A DNA stretch of 25,857 bases from a virus: positions 1-25,857 of IMG/VR virus record IMGVR_UViG_3300013285_000067. The stretch is one strand, 5' to 3'. Under the pieces are notes generated by a model. It ran no database searches and was not told where the DNA came from. It was given only the letters and a program-made list of their open reading frames with translations. The position numbers and the translations under genes were made by a program. Shown here in pieces: positions 19,265-25,857 of the stretch (position 1 is the first letter of the stretch; each line of letters opens with the position of its first letter).

Positions 19265-19562
19265 CTTTGTCTTCTTTCTTAAGAACTTTATTCAAATCAA
19301 CCAGTGTTATGTTTTCACCGTTCGTGCTACGATCATAAAGATCTTTCAAGTGTAACAATTTAATCCTGTGCATGTCTAGTATATGCTCTGCACCAGCTTT
19401 TATTCCTGCTGAATGTGCTAACCATTCTATCAATAAAAGTAAAATTGCAATACACCACCACCTACTGTCATCCCAATGAAGATCCACAGTACTTAAGATT
19501 GCAAAGATAGTGGAAATGACCACTATCCGTTGCATCTTGGAACCAGTTAAGAATTCCCACAT
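19251..19562 (-). CDS. Membrane protein with two helices (103 aa)
   Basis: ATG at 19562. Segments IVVISTIFAILSTVDL (about 13-28) and WWCIAILLLLIEWLAH (about 35-50) are membrane helices linked by a short acidic loop. The C-terminal half is soluble, with a helix (AGAEHILDMHRIKLLHLKDL) and a charged tail (VLKKEDKDETE). It lies between the AAA ATPase gene and a zinc-binding gene with a 14-base overlap. Possibly anchors a partner at the inner membrane; no family recognised. Confidence 0.7.
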   Translation of the reverse strand: MWEFLTGSKMQRIVVISTIFAILSTVDLHWDDSRWWCIAILLLLIEWLAHSAGIKAGAEHILDMHRIKLLHLKDLYDRSTNGENITLVDLNKVLKKEDKDETE

Positions 19563-19565
19563 AAG

Positions 19566-20435
19566 TTATCCACGCTTCATACAAGTTGTACGAGCCATGC
19601 TTTGCCAATTAGTCGGGAAACTCTTACGCAAGTCTGCCAACTTAAGAACCATACGCAAACTCAATTCACGCAATTTACCTTTGTTAGCATCAATGAACTC
19701 AACTAATTCATGTTTGACAATATCAACATTATCAAAATCGTATTTGTCCAACATACCATCTGTGATGATCTGCTTGATTCGGAGGATCTTCTCACGCTCA
19801 GTATCCATCTGCAAATCAATATAGTGGCAACGTGACTCAAGTGCATCCAAGTGATCACGCAACTTTTTAGAACGAACGTGTTCAAACTTGATGTTGGTAA
19901 TAAAGATCGCCGCACCTTTAAATTCAAAACGATCCGGAATGCCTTCGCTACGCAAAATACGGCTGTCAGTATTCCAGCTAATAAATCGACGGTCGCTACT
20001 ATCCAACGCACCTTTCAAAATATTCAAGGAAAGGTCTTCCATCAAAATGCTATCGCAGTCATCAAATACAACTACGTTGCCTTTTTCAGAGAACTCGTAC
20101 AGTTTAGCATACAAACCAATAGCACTCATGGCACCTTTAACAACTTCAAACTTGGGTTTCTTTTCAGCCAGTGTATTGAACAAATCTGACTTTTGAAGCT
20201 GTGTTTCAACTCCAAAAGATTTACCAACCCCAGGAGGTCCACTAACGATCATAGCACGGACATTACCTTCTTTGACTGCACGGGTCATGCTATCAAGGAT
20301 TTCAAAACGTTCACGCAACCGTGACATAATTTCTTCGTCTGTTTCCTGAGCAACCTCAGCTTCACGTGCTTTGATAGCATCTGTATCAAACTCGAGAATA
20401 TTTGATCCAGTAGATGATTTTGCGGATTTAGCCAT
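19566..20435 (-). CDS. AAA+ ATPase (289 aa)
   Basis: ATP-driven remodeller of the AAA+ class. Walker A SGPPGVGKS (65-73), Walker B VVVFDDCDS (121-129), sensor-1-like IFITN (177-181), and an arginine-containing stretch ALESRCHYIDL (198-208). This order is typical of MoxR/RavA- or DnaC-like phage ATPases. A Ser/Lys-rich N-terminus and a basic C-terminal helix (LADLRKSFPTNWQ) flank the core. The partner is not apparent. ATG at 20435 with GGAG at 20444-20447 and a perfect promoter at 20468-20496 imply strong early expression. Confidence 0.88.
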   Translation of the reverse strand: MAKSAKSSTGSNILEFDTDAIKAREAEVAQETDEEIMSRLRERFEILDSMTRAVKEGNVRAMIVSGPPGVGKSFGVETQLQKSDLFNTLAEKKPKFEVVKGAMSAIGLYAKLYEFSEKGNVVVFDDCDSILMEDLSLNILKGALDSSDRRFISWNTDSRILRSEGIPDRFEFKGAAIFITNIKFEHVRSKKLRDHLDALESRCHYIDLQMDTEREKILRIKQIITDGMLDKYDFDNVDIVKHELVEFIDANKGKLRELSLRMVLKLADLRKSFPTNWQSMARTTCMKRG

Positions 20436-20467
20436 TTAAAAAACTCCAGTGTTGTTAATGTGTGTGT

Positions 20468-20496
20468 ATTATAGCATCAATTCAAATTGTTGTCAA
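20468..20496 (-). promoter_or_regulatory. Perfect consensus sigma70 promoter for the AAA+ gene
   Basis: Minus strand TTGACA at 20496-20491, exactly 17 bases, TATAAT at 20473-20468: a full match to both boxes. The predicted start is about 20461 and the leader about 26 bases with GGAG before the ATG. The -35 box overlaps the stop codon of the 57-residue gene. Confidence 0.9.
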
Positions 20497-20666
20497 TATG
20501 TTTCTTTGAAAATATCAAACTCTGTAGTAGGCCATTTGGCTTTGAACTCGTCCGATTTAACATATTCGTTATACCCTTTAGCATCAAAGAACATTCTGTG
20601 GAACTCTGTTTTCATTGAACCTTTTTTGGTTACCGTTAAGTAAACCGATTTTGCTTTGCCTGCCAC
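20493..20666 (-). CDS. Small protein with GTG start (57 aa)
   Basis: GTG at 20666 preceded by AAAGGA at 20673-20678 (6-base spacing) and by a perfect promoter at 20706-20734. The frame reads MAGKAKSVYLTVTKKGSMKT, EFHRMFFDAKGYNEYVKSDE, FKAKWPTTEFDIFKETY. It is basic, with strands then helices; no motif recognised. It has its own promoter, and the next gene's promoter starts within its stop codon, so it is an independently driven unit. It fills what otherwise would be a 300-base gap between the AAA gene and the radical SAM gene. Confidence 0.8.
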   Translation of the reverse strand: MAGKAKSVYLTVTKKGSMKTEFHRMFFDAKGYNEYVKSDEFKAKWPTTEFDIFKETY

Positions 20667-20705
20667 AGTGTGTCCTTTAAGTTAAATTGTTAACGCAACA
20701 GTATT

Positions 20706-20734
20706 ATTATAACATCAAAACAGCTAGGTGTCAA
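20706..20734 (-). promoter_or_regulatory. Perfect consensus sigma70 promoter for the 57-aa gene
   Basis: Minus strand TTGACA at 20734-20729, exactly 17 bases, TATAAT at 20711-20706. It matches both boxes fully and lies in the gap just after the radical SAM stop at 20740. Predicted start near 20699; leader about 33 bases including the AAAGGA site. Confidence 0.9.
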
Positions 20735-20739
20735 CCAAG

Positions 20740-22893
20740 TTACTTTGGTGCAAATTTAGTAAGAGGAATGTCTGCCGCACAGGTACAAAAGTTACGGTCA
20801 CATGTGATAGTAGCAGTTGGAACAACAAATGTGCCCAAATAGATATTGCCCAAACTACCTCCCACACGACACGTGGCACGATGCACATCACCGTCCCAGT
20901 TAATCATTAGGCTTTCGATGCCGGCGTTACATGACCACCCTTTGTATTGGTTTAAATGTAATTTGATAACATCGTTAGCATGATATTGTGTTGTATCGTC
21001 AATTAGTGTGTTTGGATGTACTGTGGCTTCACTACTTTTAATCCATGCCAAATCATTTGGTTCATATTTCATGTCATCAAATAAATCATGATCACCTTCA
21101 GTCCAACGTATTCGTCTAAGGATATAAGGTATACCTTCAAGCCCTAACAACCAAACTACATTTCTTACCAAATTTAAATGATTATGAATAGCCATAACAT
21201 GCACTAAGATTTCTTTATCAAATACCTTGTTAACTTTTTTAATAGTTTCAAAAACTCTAAAATAATCAAATTCAAAATGCAAACTAAAAATTATTTGATC
21301 AACTGGCAGGGCTGAATAAAAATCAGCAGGCATAGTTCCGTTAGTAGTCACGCTAATCCAACTCACGCCTTTAGCTCGGCAATAGGCAACCAGCTCTTTA
21401 AATTTAGGATGTACACATGGCTCCCCACCGGTAAAACTTAATCTTATAGGCTTATCCAATTTAACTAGTTGATCCACCGTGTGTTTTAATAATTCTATAT
21501 CTGTGTGAGGACTCGAGTTATCATGGATCTCTGTGGGGCAGTAGCTACAATCGTAGTTACAACGTTTGCCAAGATTCCATTCAATTTTAATGGCACCGGC
21601 CTCATCGGAGTTTAGGCTGGAAACTTTGTTTATGATATATGGTTTAAACTCTGGAGTGTTGTCTGTAAAACTTTGTTTTCGCGTTCTATCCAATCTACGG
21701 TTAAACTCTACACAATCCTTCCAGAGGTTAACATTGATGTTGGGCTTAAAGTAATTTATTACGCTGTATATTTGACTATTTGTGATATCTTTTAATTCAG
21801 GATGCTCCTTGACTAGTTTATAATTTGGCACCTTACCGAGGGCAATCTGTAATCGTTCAATGGCCAATCTTTTTAATTTGACTGGTAATACTTGTATGTT
21901 GAGTACTGAAGGGTAGTTGACTAGGTTGATATAAAATACGATTCCTAACTCATCCAAGAAGTATTCCATCATTTTATCGAGTATTAGTACATTACTAACT
22001 TGTACGGCCACTGCTCCGACAATACGACTAACATTGGGAATAGTCTGTATTTTTTTAATATTTTCAACCAGCTCGTCCCACTTGGCATTGCCTCGAATGT
22101 ACTCGTAACTATCACCCAATCCGTCTATACTTACATTGACTGCAATACTTTTAAATGCTGGCCAATAAGCAAACACATTACGCTTGCCTTTACCCAAACT
22201 GGTTAAATTGGTAGCGTACTTGATTTCAATTTGATGAGCGTAAGGCTGTAACATTTCAAGTATACGATAGTGTGTGGGGTCTGTTAAAGGTTCGCCACCC
22301 GCAAACTCCAATCGCCTAAAGTAGGGAATTAACCGTTCAAAATTTTCCCACCAAATTGGATCATCACTAAACGCATCCAAATAAGGAGTTCCACTGGCCT
22401 TGATTTCTTTAATAGGCTGAATCATGAAACTTTGTTCTTTAATATAGAATTCCTCGATTTCATCCCAGTCGTCCCAACTAGTGCTGTCCATAGGATGGCA
22501 CATTCTGCATTTTAAATTACACAGGTTGTTTAACTTTAATTCCATTGTAGGAAGCTCAAATGGCATCGAGTAGTCATCTCGCATTTTGGTCCATGCATTG
22601 GGATACAAATTAATTCGAGCTTCTGGAATTTGACCTTTTAAATGGCGTTGTCTAAGACTTTCTATGTTTTGGTCTTCTAATGTAAAGCAAGATATACATT
22701 CTGGAGGACGTTCATCATTCAGCACCTGTTTGCGTAGTCGCTTCATGTTGTCGTTGTTCCAAATTTCCTCTAGGCTTTGTTCTTTAATATTACCAATATT
22801 CCAACTGCGGCAACAAGGTTTGATGCCGCCGTCTTCTCTGGTTGCAAGGCCAGTAAACGGGTGCATACAAAATGTTTTACTTTTTGGGATCAT
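20740..22893 (-). CDS. Tandem double radical SAM enzyme (717 aa)
   Basis: Two complete radical SAM cores in one chain. Core 1: CNLKCRMC (C125, C129, C132) and the SAM-binding FAGGEPL (197-203). Core 2: CNYDCSYC (C445, C449, C452) and FTGGEPC (487-493). Both motifs bind a [4Fe-4S] cluster that cleaves SAM to a radical. Extra cysteines at C9, C27, C28, C66 and C69 (CISC) form a twitch/SPASM-like auxiliary site at the N-terminus; C655, C675, C698, C703 and C705 form another near the C-terminus, so 3-4 iron-sulfur clusters are plausible. Such enzymes commonly modify peptides or sugars. ATG at 22893, head-to-head with the 2OG-oxygenase gene. Related 'twitch-domain radical SAM' proteins occur in aquatic phages; substrate unknown. 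Confidence 0.88.
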   Translation of the reverse strand: MIPKSKTFCMHPFTGLATREDGGIKPCCRSWNIGNIKEQSLEEIWNNDNMKRLRKQVLNDERPPECISCFTLEDQNIESLRQRHLKGQIPEARINLYPNAWTKMRDDYSMPFELPTMELKLNNLCNLKCRMCHPMDSTSWDDWDEIEEFYIKEQSFMIQPIKEIKASGTPYLDAFSDDPIWWENFERLIPYFRRLEFAGGEPLTDPTHYRILEMLQPYAHQIEIKYATNLTSLGKGKRNVFAYWPAFKSIAVNVSIDGLGDSYEYIRGNAKWDELVENIKKIQTIPNVSRIVGAVAVQVSNVLILDKMMEYFLDELGIVFYINLVNYPSVLNIQVLPVKLKRLAIERLQIALGKVPNYKLVKEHPELKDITNSQIYSVINYFKPNINVNLWKDCVEFNRRLDRTRKQSFTDNTPEFKPYIINKVSSLNSDEAGAIKIEWNLGKRCNYDCSYCPTEIHDNSSPHTDIELLKHTVDQLVKLDKPIRLSFTGGEPCVHPKFKELVAYCRAKGVSWISVTTNGTMPADFYSALPVDQIIFSLHFEFDYFRVFETIKKVNKVFDKEILVHVMAIHNHLNLVRNVVWLLGLEGIPYILRRIRWTEGDHDLFDDMKYEPNDLAWIKSSEATVHPNTLIDDTTQYHANDVIKLHLNQYKGWSCNAGIESLMINWDGDVHRATCRVGGSLGNIYLGTFVVPTATITCDRNFCTCAADIPLTKFAPK

Positions 22894-22940
22894 GGTAATA
22901 TTTACCCTAGTTAAGTGGGCATATAAATATTACTATGATC
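22888..22940. repeat. Inverted repeat spanning both start codons of a divergent pair
   Basis: Arms 22888-22904 and 22924-22940 (17 bases each, one mismatch) are reverse complements, separated by a 19-base spacer that itself has CCC and GGG at its ends. Each arm contains TAAATATTAC immediately followed by one base and the ATG of its gene. The symmetry places the same control site before the radical SAM gene and the 2OG-oxygenase gene. Confidence 0.8.
22922..22929 (+). promoter_or_regulatory. T4-late-type box at the divergent junction
   Basis: Perfect TATAAATA on the plus strand, ending 5 bases before the ATG at 22935. Transcription from such a box would begin at or next to that start codon, giving a leaderless or nearly leaderless mRNA. 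The mirrored position for the radical SAM gene has GGTAAATA, a weaker match. Confidence 0.55.
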
Positions 22941-23606
22941 AAGCCAACCAACTATAAAATTGACCCCGGCATATTTAAAGAAGCATGTAATCAATTACCC
23001 AAAGGTCAAATGAAAACAACTATCAATCAACCTACTGGTGATTTTTTTTATGACTTGTGGATATTAAAAGATGAATATAAAAATACAGTTTGGCAAACCA
23101 TTTATGATTCACTGCCAGCAGTTAAGGGTGAAGCACGAATAATAATTTTAGATCCTGGACAGTGTTACCAAAGCCATGCTGACATAGATGATAGATATCA
23201 TTTAAACATTTTGGGTGATGAAAGTTTTTTAATCGACCTAGTGCGTGAGCGTATGCATAGGCTAGCGGCTGATGGTATATGGTACGATATGGATGCCGGA
23301 TGGCATCATACTGCCGCAAACTTTGGCAGGACTTGTAGGATACAACTAGTAGTTAGAAAATTACTCACTAGACAAAAATTAACTGACCCTATTCGAGTTA
23401 AACTTAGTCCAGTAACACCACATATTGATTCTAGATTTATTTTTGATCATACAATAAGTCCTTGGCTTAACCTTACAAATAAATCTAAACGTCTTTCAAA
23501 TTTTAAATTTGATGGTCAAACAGTATCAATGGATATAGACCAACAGTCTTTTGACACCTTAAAGGAAATTGTACCCGATGGATTCAAATTGGAATTACCT
23601 GTATAA
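22935..23606 (+). CDS. 2OG-Fe(II) oxygenase / Asp-Asn hydroxylase-like protein (223 aa)
   Basis: Residues 70-91 (IILDPGQCYQSHADIDDRYH and onward) and 116-139 (WYDMDAGWHHTAANFG then RTCRIQLVV) give a likely HxD (H81, D83) iron site, a distal His (H124 or H125) and a 2-oxoglutarate-binding Arg (R132 or R135). This order fits the double-stranded beta-helix oxygenases of the aspartyl/asparaginyl hydroxylase kind. The C-terminal 80 residues (SPVTPHIDSRFIFDHTISPW and on) are an extra domain. It heads the plus-strand trio and shares a control region with the radical SAM enzyme. Target (peptide, protein or small molecule) unknown. Confidence 0.7.
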   Translation: MIKPTNYKIDPGIFKEACNQLPKGQMKTTINQPTGDFFYDLWILKDEYKNTVWQTIYDSLPAVKGEARIIILDPGQCYQSHADIDDRYHLNILGDESFLIDLVRERMHRLAADGIWYDMDAGWHHTAANFGRTCRIQLVVRKLLTRQKLTDPIRVKLSPVTPHIDSRFIFDHTISPWLNLTNKSKRLSNFKFDGQTVSMDIDQQSFDTLKEIVPDGFKLELPV

Positions 23607-24249
23607 AATTGTAGATGGGAATCCGTTAGTAACTACTAATTTGCTTTATACTCCTACGGTAAATGATGAACAAACTGTCATGTGTATGTCATGGGATAGC
23701 AAGAGTGAATATCAAAAAGATCGAGCATTGACTGATGAGTTGGTTGAATTCTTTTTTGATAGAGAAGTACACTACCTAGAAAAGTTTCAAGGTTATGATT
23801 GGGCTCCAGAGATTTTAGATATTAATATGCTTACCAAGCGTATTTGTATTAGATGGAATGGTAGCAGTCTCAATCAAATCATCTATGGGGGCGGCAATTT
23901 AGATCAGGCATGCCCTTCTTGGAAATCACAACTCTATTCTATGTTATCTGATATAAAAAATGAGGGGTGTATTAAAAATGCGTTATACCCACATTGTTTT
24001 TACATAGGCAGTGACGGCAAGTTAAAGACTATTGATTTTTATTCTTGCATCGACGAATCTAATCCTTTCATAGACTACAAACAAATAGAAGGTATGATTG
24101 GAACACAGTCAGTTGACAGATTTACATTGTCTACTACCAATGGAAAGATTGATTTTAGAAAGTTTTTTAAAATTACCATGTTGGAACATTTAAACAAAAC
24201 TTGGCCAAATAATCCGTTTCCTGAATTTTACAAAAAATTATATGATTAA
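23578..24249 (+). CDS. Kinase-like (protein/LPS kinase fold?) protein (223 aa)
   Basis: ATG at 23578 (MDSNWNYLYKIVDGNPLVTT) has AAGGA 11 bases upstream; an earlier TTG at 23569 is less likely. The C-terminal half contains LDIKNEGCIKNALYPHCFYI then GSDGKLKTIDFYSC, resembling the catalytic loop and metal-binding IDF of kinase-like folds (H/D...N.l...G.lK.IDF). REVHYLEKFQGYDWAPEILD matches the helix-C to strand region of small-molecule kinases. No Gly-rich P-loop is clear, and the catalytic Asp appears replaced, so it may be a pseudokinase. Overlaps the oxygenase gene by 29 bases and the next gene by 8. Role uncertain. Confidence 0.6.
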   Translation: MDSNWNYLYKIVDGNPLVTTNLLYTPTVNDEQTVMCMSWDSKSEYQKDRALTDELVEFFFDREVHYLEKFQGYDWAPEILDINMLTKRICIRWNGSSLNQIIYGGGNLDQACPSWKSQLYSMLSDIKNEGCIKNALYPHCFYIGSDGKLKTIDFYSCIDESNPFIDYKQIEGMIGTQSVDRFTLSTTNGKIDFRKFFKITMLEHLNKTWPNNPFPEFYKKLYD

Positions 24250-24745
24250 TTGGAAAAACATTATAGCAACCCTTGATACTAATCGTAGTAGAGATATTAC
24301 GGTTGATCCGGCTGTTTGGGATTTGTCTAATCCTGAATATGAGAAAATATTGACATTATGGAAATCACATAATTTTAATACAGACAGTGTAAAATGGACC
24401 AACTATTATTTAGACTATAAGATACAAGAGTTGTTTGCAGAGCAAATGAATTGTGTACCCCTGCGCAGTTGGATCAGTAGAATTGATCCAGGATATATGA
24501 CTGGATGGCATTGGGACGTAGATGAAAATGAATCTCTTTACCGTAGTGCAGGAGACCTTGTTAGATATACTTGTTTTATAGATACCCCCAAATTGGGACA
24601 TATCTTTCTAGTTGATGACCAATATTACTTTAATATGCCACACGGTAAAATAATCAAGTGGAACAAGTACAACGATTGGCACTTGGGAACTAATGGCGGG
24701 TTAGAACCGTTTTATATGTTTCATCTAATAGGTATCAATCGGTAA
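24242..24745 (+). CDS. 2OG-oxygenase-like protein (167 aa)
   Basis: Residues 77-95 (WISRIDPGYMTGWHWDVDEN) carry HxD at H90/D92; the distal histidine is H147 in NKYNDWHLGTNGGLEPFYMF, and the final HLIGINR contains a possible co-substrate-binding Arg. The order strand-HxD-strand-strand-H is that of the cupin/JmjC-like iron enzymes, though the fit is looser than for 25335-25850. ATG at 24242 overlaps the kinase-like gene by 8 bases, and its stop converges on the sulfotransferase stop with an 11-base overlap. Possible peptide or glycan modifier (inference). Confidence 0.6.
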   Translation: MINWKNIIATLDTNRSRDITVDPAVWDLSNPEYEKILTLWKSHNFNTDSVKWTNYYLDYKIQELFAEQMNCVPLRSWISRIDPGYMTGWHWDVDENESLYRSAGDLVRYTCFIDTPKLGHIFLVDDQYYFNMPHGKIIKWNKYNDWHLGTNGGLEPFYMFHLIGINR

Positions 24746-25334
24746 ACGTATATTTGTAAAGATCTATATCTCGTTCAAATTGCTGTTCAACAAATTTCCT
24801 AGTTGTAGTATTATAATACGATTGATATTTGCTGTGCCCTGATACATATAAAAATGGCAAAGGTCTATCACATTTAAAAATGTTTTGAATTTGGGTGAAC
24901 CCGTCTGCTAATTTTTCGTAACGTATTAATAAATCGACTGGAACATCTAACCATTGATGCTGTTCAGTTAATCCAGTAAACCAGTACCCGTCTGGGTTTT
25001 TAAAGTTGTCCAGGTTTAAAAGCCAGTCATTGAACTTAGGAAAGTTTTCCGTGGTAATGTTGTTTAGGGTTAACCAACCACTGCCTTCACGCATGGCCAC
25101 TACCTTTAAATAGAAATACCAACTTACCATTCTATCCCACGGATTGCGTACAACCGCAAATGAAAAGTTATTACTGCGATTTTCTAAGACAGTAGAATGT
25201 TTTGGATGCTCTTCCCATTTTATCTGGTCACTGTTGCCTCGATTGTTTTCAAGCCAATGTAATATACTTGTACCAGCAGTCTTGGGTATGTGTACAAAGG
25301 TGATATTCTTTTCACCGGTTATATACAATGACAT
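24735..25334 (-). CDS. Sulfotransferase family 2-like protein (199 aa)
   Basis: Transfers sulfate from PAPS to a sugar or other hydroxyl. PAPS-binding 5'-PSB loop FVHIPKTAGTSILHWLE (13-29, with K18, T19 and T22), and the 3'-phosphate block FAVVRNPWDRMVSWYF (58-73; R62, S70). The expected acceptor-side helix follows. Length (~200) is short against typical 250-320, but both signature blocks are intact. ATG at 25334 follows the stop of the third oxygenase by no spacing. Its stop overlaps the stop of the plus-strand gene. Sulfated acceptor unknown; a cell-surface or virion glycan is plausible. Confidence 0.85.
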   Translation of the reverse strand: MSLYITGEKNITFVHIPKTAGTSILHWLENNRGNSDQIKWEEHPKHSTVLENRSNNFSFAVVRNPWDRMVSWYFYLKVVAMREGSGWLTLNNITTENFPKFNDWLLNLDNFKNPDGYWFTGLTEQHQWLDVPVDLLIRYEKLADGFTQIQNIFKCDRPLPFLYVSGHSKYQSYYNTTTRKFVEQQFERDIDLYKYTFTD

Positions 25335-25850
25335 TTAATCCACCGTGGTAATTTGCAAAGTATATCTAGTCCTGTATCCAATGTTAACTACTCCATGATA
25401 ACACATAGGGTCGCTCCACTTGTACATATCACCGGTTTGGTAGTTGGACAGCATTTGATCTCCCCAAGTAAAGATGTGGCCAGGTTGCCAATCTTGTAAG
25501 AACATTGTATAACGTTTGGGATTTTTTACTTCAATTAAATGCGGGTCAATATGCATGGACTGCATTTGACCTGGATACAATTTAATAAACCACCACAGTT
25601 GCCGTCTATCATCACCTGCAATAACTGGCAAGTCAAATTTAATCATTCCAGGCGTTTTAGAATTGAACTGTTGAAAATTATGATTACGATGTGCATATCC
25701 TTCTCTAGCTCGTTCCCTTGCTTCATCTAATGTAGGGTGACCTCTCCAACGATCTGGTTGCCATACTGGCACAGTATCACCATCGTTATCTTTTAGATAT
25801 TGCATGAGCTCTGGAGTAATCCAGTCAGCGTAATTTTTAACAAATTCCAT
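25335..25850 (-). CDS. 2OG-Fe(II) oxygenase (171 aa)
   Basis: The best 2OG oxygenase match of the window. IKLYPGQMQSMHIDPH (89-104) has the iron ligands H100 and D102; WSDPMCYHGVVNIGYRTRYT LQI (145-167) gives the distal H152 and the 2-oxoglutarate-binding R160 or R162. GHIFTWGDQMLSNYQTGDMY (124-143) is the usual strand pair between them. ATG at 25850 is preferred to the TTG at 25856 because it begins at the conserved hydrophobic start (MEFVKNYADW); the window edge prevents checking the ribosome site. I recall such genes from several T4-like marine phages. It is co-directional with the sulfotransferase. Confidence 0.85.
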   Translation of the reverse strand: MEFVKNYADWITPELMQYLKDNDGDTVPVWQPDRWRGHPTLDEARERAREGYAHRNHNFQQFNSKTPGMIKFDLPVIAGDDRRQLWWFIKLYPGQMQSMHIDPHLIEVKNPKRYTMFLQDWQPGHIFTWGDQMLSNYQTGDMYKWSDPMCYHGVVNIGYRTRYTLQITTVD

Positions 25851-25857
25851 TTTCAAA

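Noticed and set aside
1-25857. tRNA, rRNA, CRISPR array, insertion sequence or integrase
   Set aside because: No cloverleaf, regular repeat-spacer pattern, terminal inverted repeats or recombinase motifs were seen on either strand.

Overview
The window looks like part of an early/auxiliary region of a T4-like (tailed, myovirus-type) bacteriophage from an aquatic environment. Reasons: AT-rich DNA; about 50 tightly packed genes, mostly 50-200 codons long; a dozen or more 4-base ATGA stop/start overlaps; many products that resemble small 'hypothetical' families I associate with marine and freshwater T4-like phage genomes; and two perfect copies of the T4 late-promoter octamer TATAAATA. No capsid, tail, polymerase, tRNA, rRNA, CRISPR or transposon gene is visible. 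The host cannot be fixed from the sequence. Family names come from recognised motifs, not from a database search.

Layout. (i) 1-7682, minus strand: a dense operon of mostly unassigned small genes (membrane peptides, two zinc-finger proteins, a 401-codon gene with its own promoter and an unusual repeat-rich leader region at 5271-5452). (ii) 7685-10661, minus: a MazG-like nucleotide pyrophosphohydrolase, small conserved proteins and a GT-B glycosyltransferase. (iii) 10676-15568, minus: a GT-A glycosyltransferase, GTP cyclohydrolase I (FolE), a short UDP-sugar/nucleotide-sugar dehydrogenase, a zinc metallopeptidase-like protein and a NodU/CmcH-type carbamoyltransferase. (iv) 15587-20666, minus: small genes including a duplicated MNERIR family, a metallophosphoesterase, a Cys-based phosphatase, a PNK-like P-loop kinase, an AAA+ ATPase and a promoter-driven 57-residue protein. 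(v) 20740-25850: a double radical SAM enzyme (minus), then on the plus strand a 2OG-oxygenase-like protein, a kinase-like protein and a second 2OG-oxygenase-like protein, and on the minus strand a sulfotransferase and a third 2OG oxygenase.

Control. Five near-perfect host-type sigma70 promoters with exactly 17-bp spacers sit at gene boundaries on the minus strand (TTGACW-17-TATAAT at 5278-5306, 17841-17869, 20468-20496 and 20706-20734; a one-mismatch version at 12195-12223). A further one-mismatch version lies at 13194-13222, and two weaker look-alikes at 7674-7702 and 8561-8589. One promoter overlaps a 21-bp perfect palindrome and would make a leaderless mRNA. T4-late-type boxes lie before the metallopeptidase and at the divergent junction 22888-22940, where a long inverted repeat spans both start codons.

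How the genes may work together. Two glycosyltransferases, a nucleotide-sugar dehydrogenase, a carbamoyltransferase, a sulfotransferase, three 2OG-oxygenase-like proteins, a kinase-like protein and a double radical SAM enzyme form an unusually rich chemical-modification set. It may decorate virion proteins, surface glycans or phage DNA; the sequence does not say which. FolE and MazG-like proteins fit nucleotide/pterin metabolism. The kinase, phosphatase and metallophosphoesterase could act in nucleic-acid end processing, but that is conjecture.
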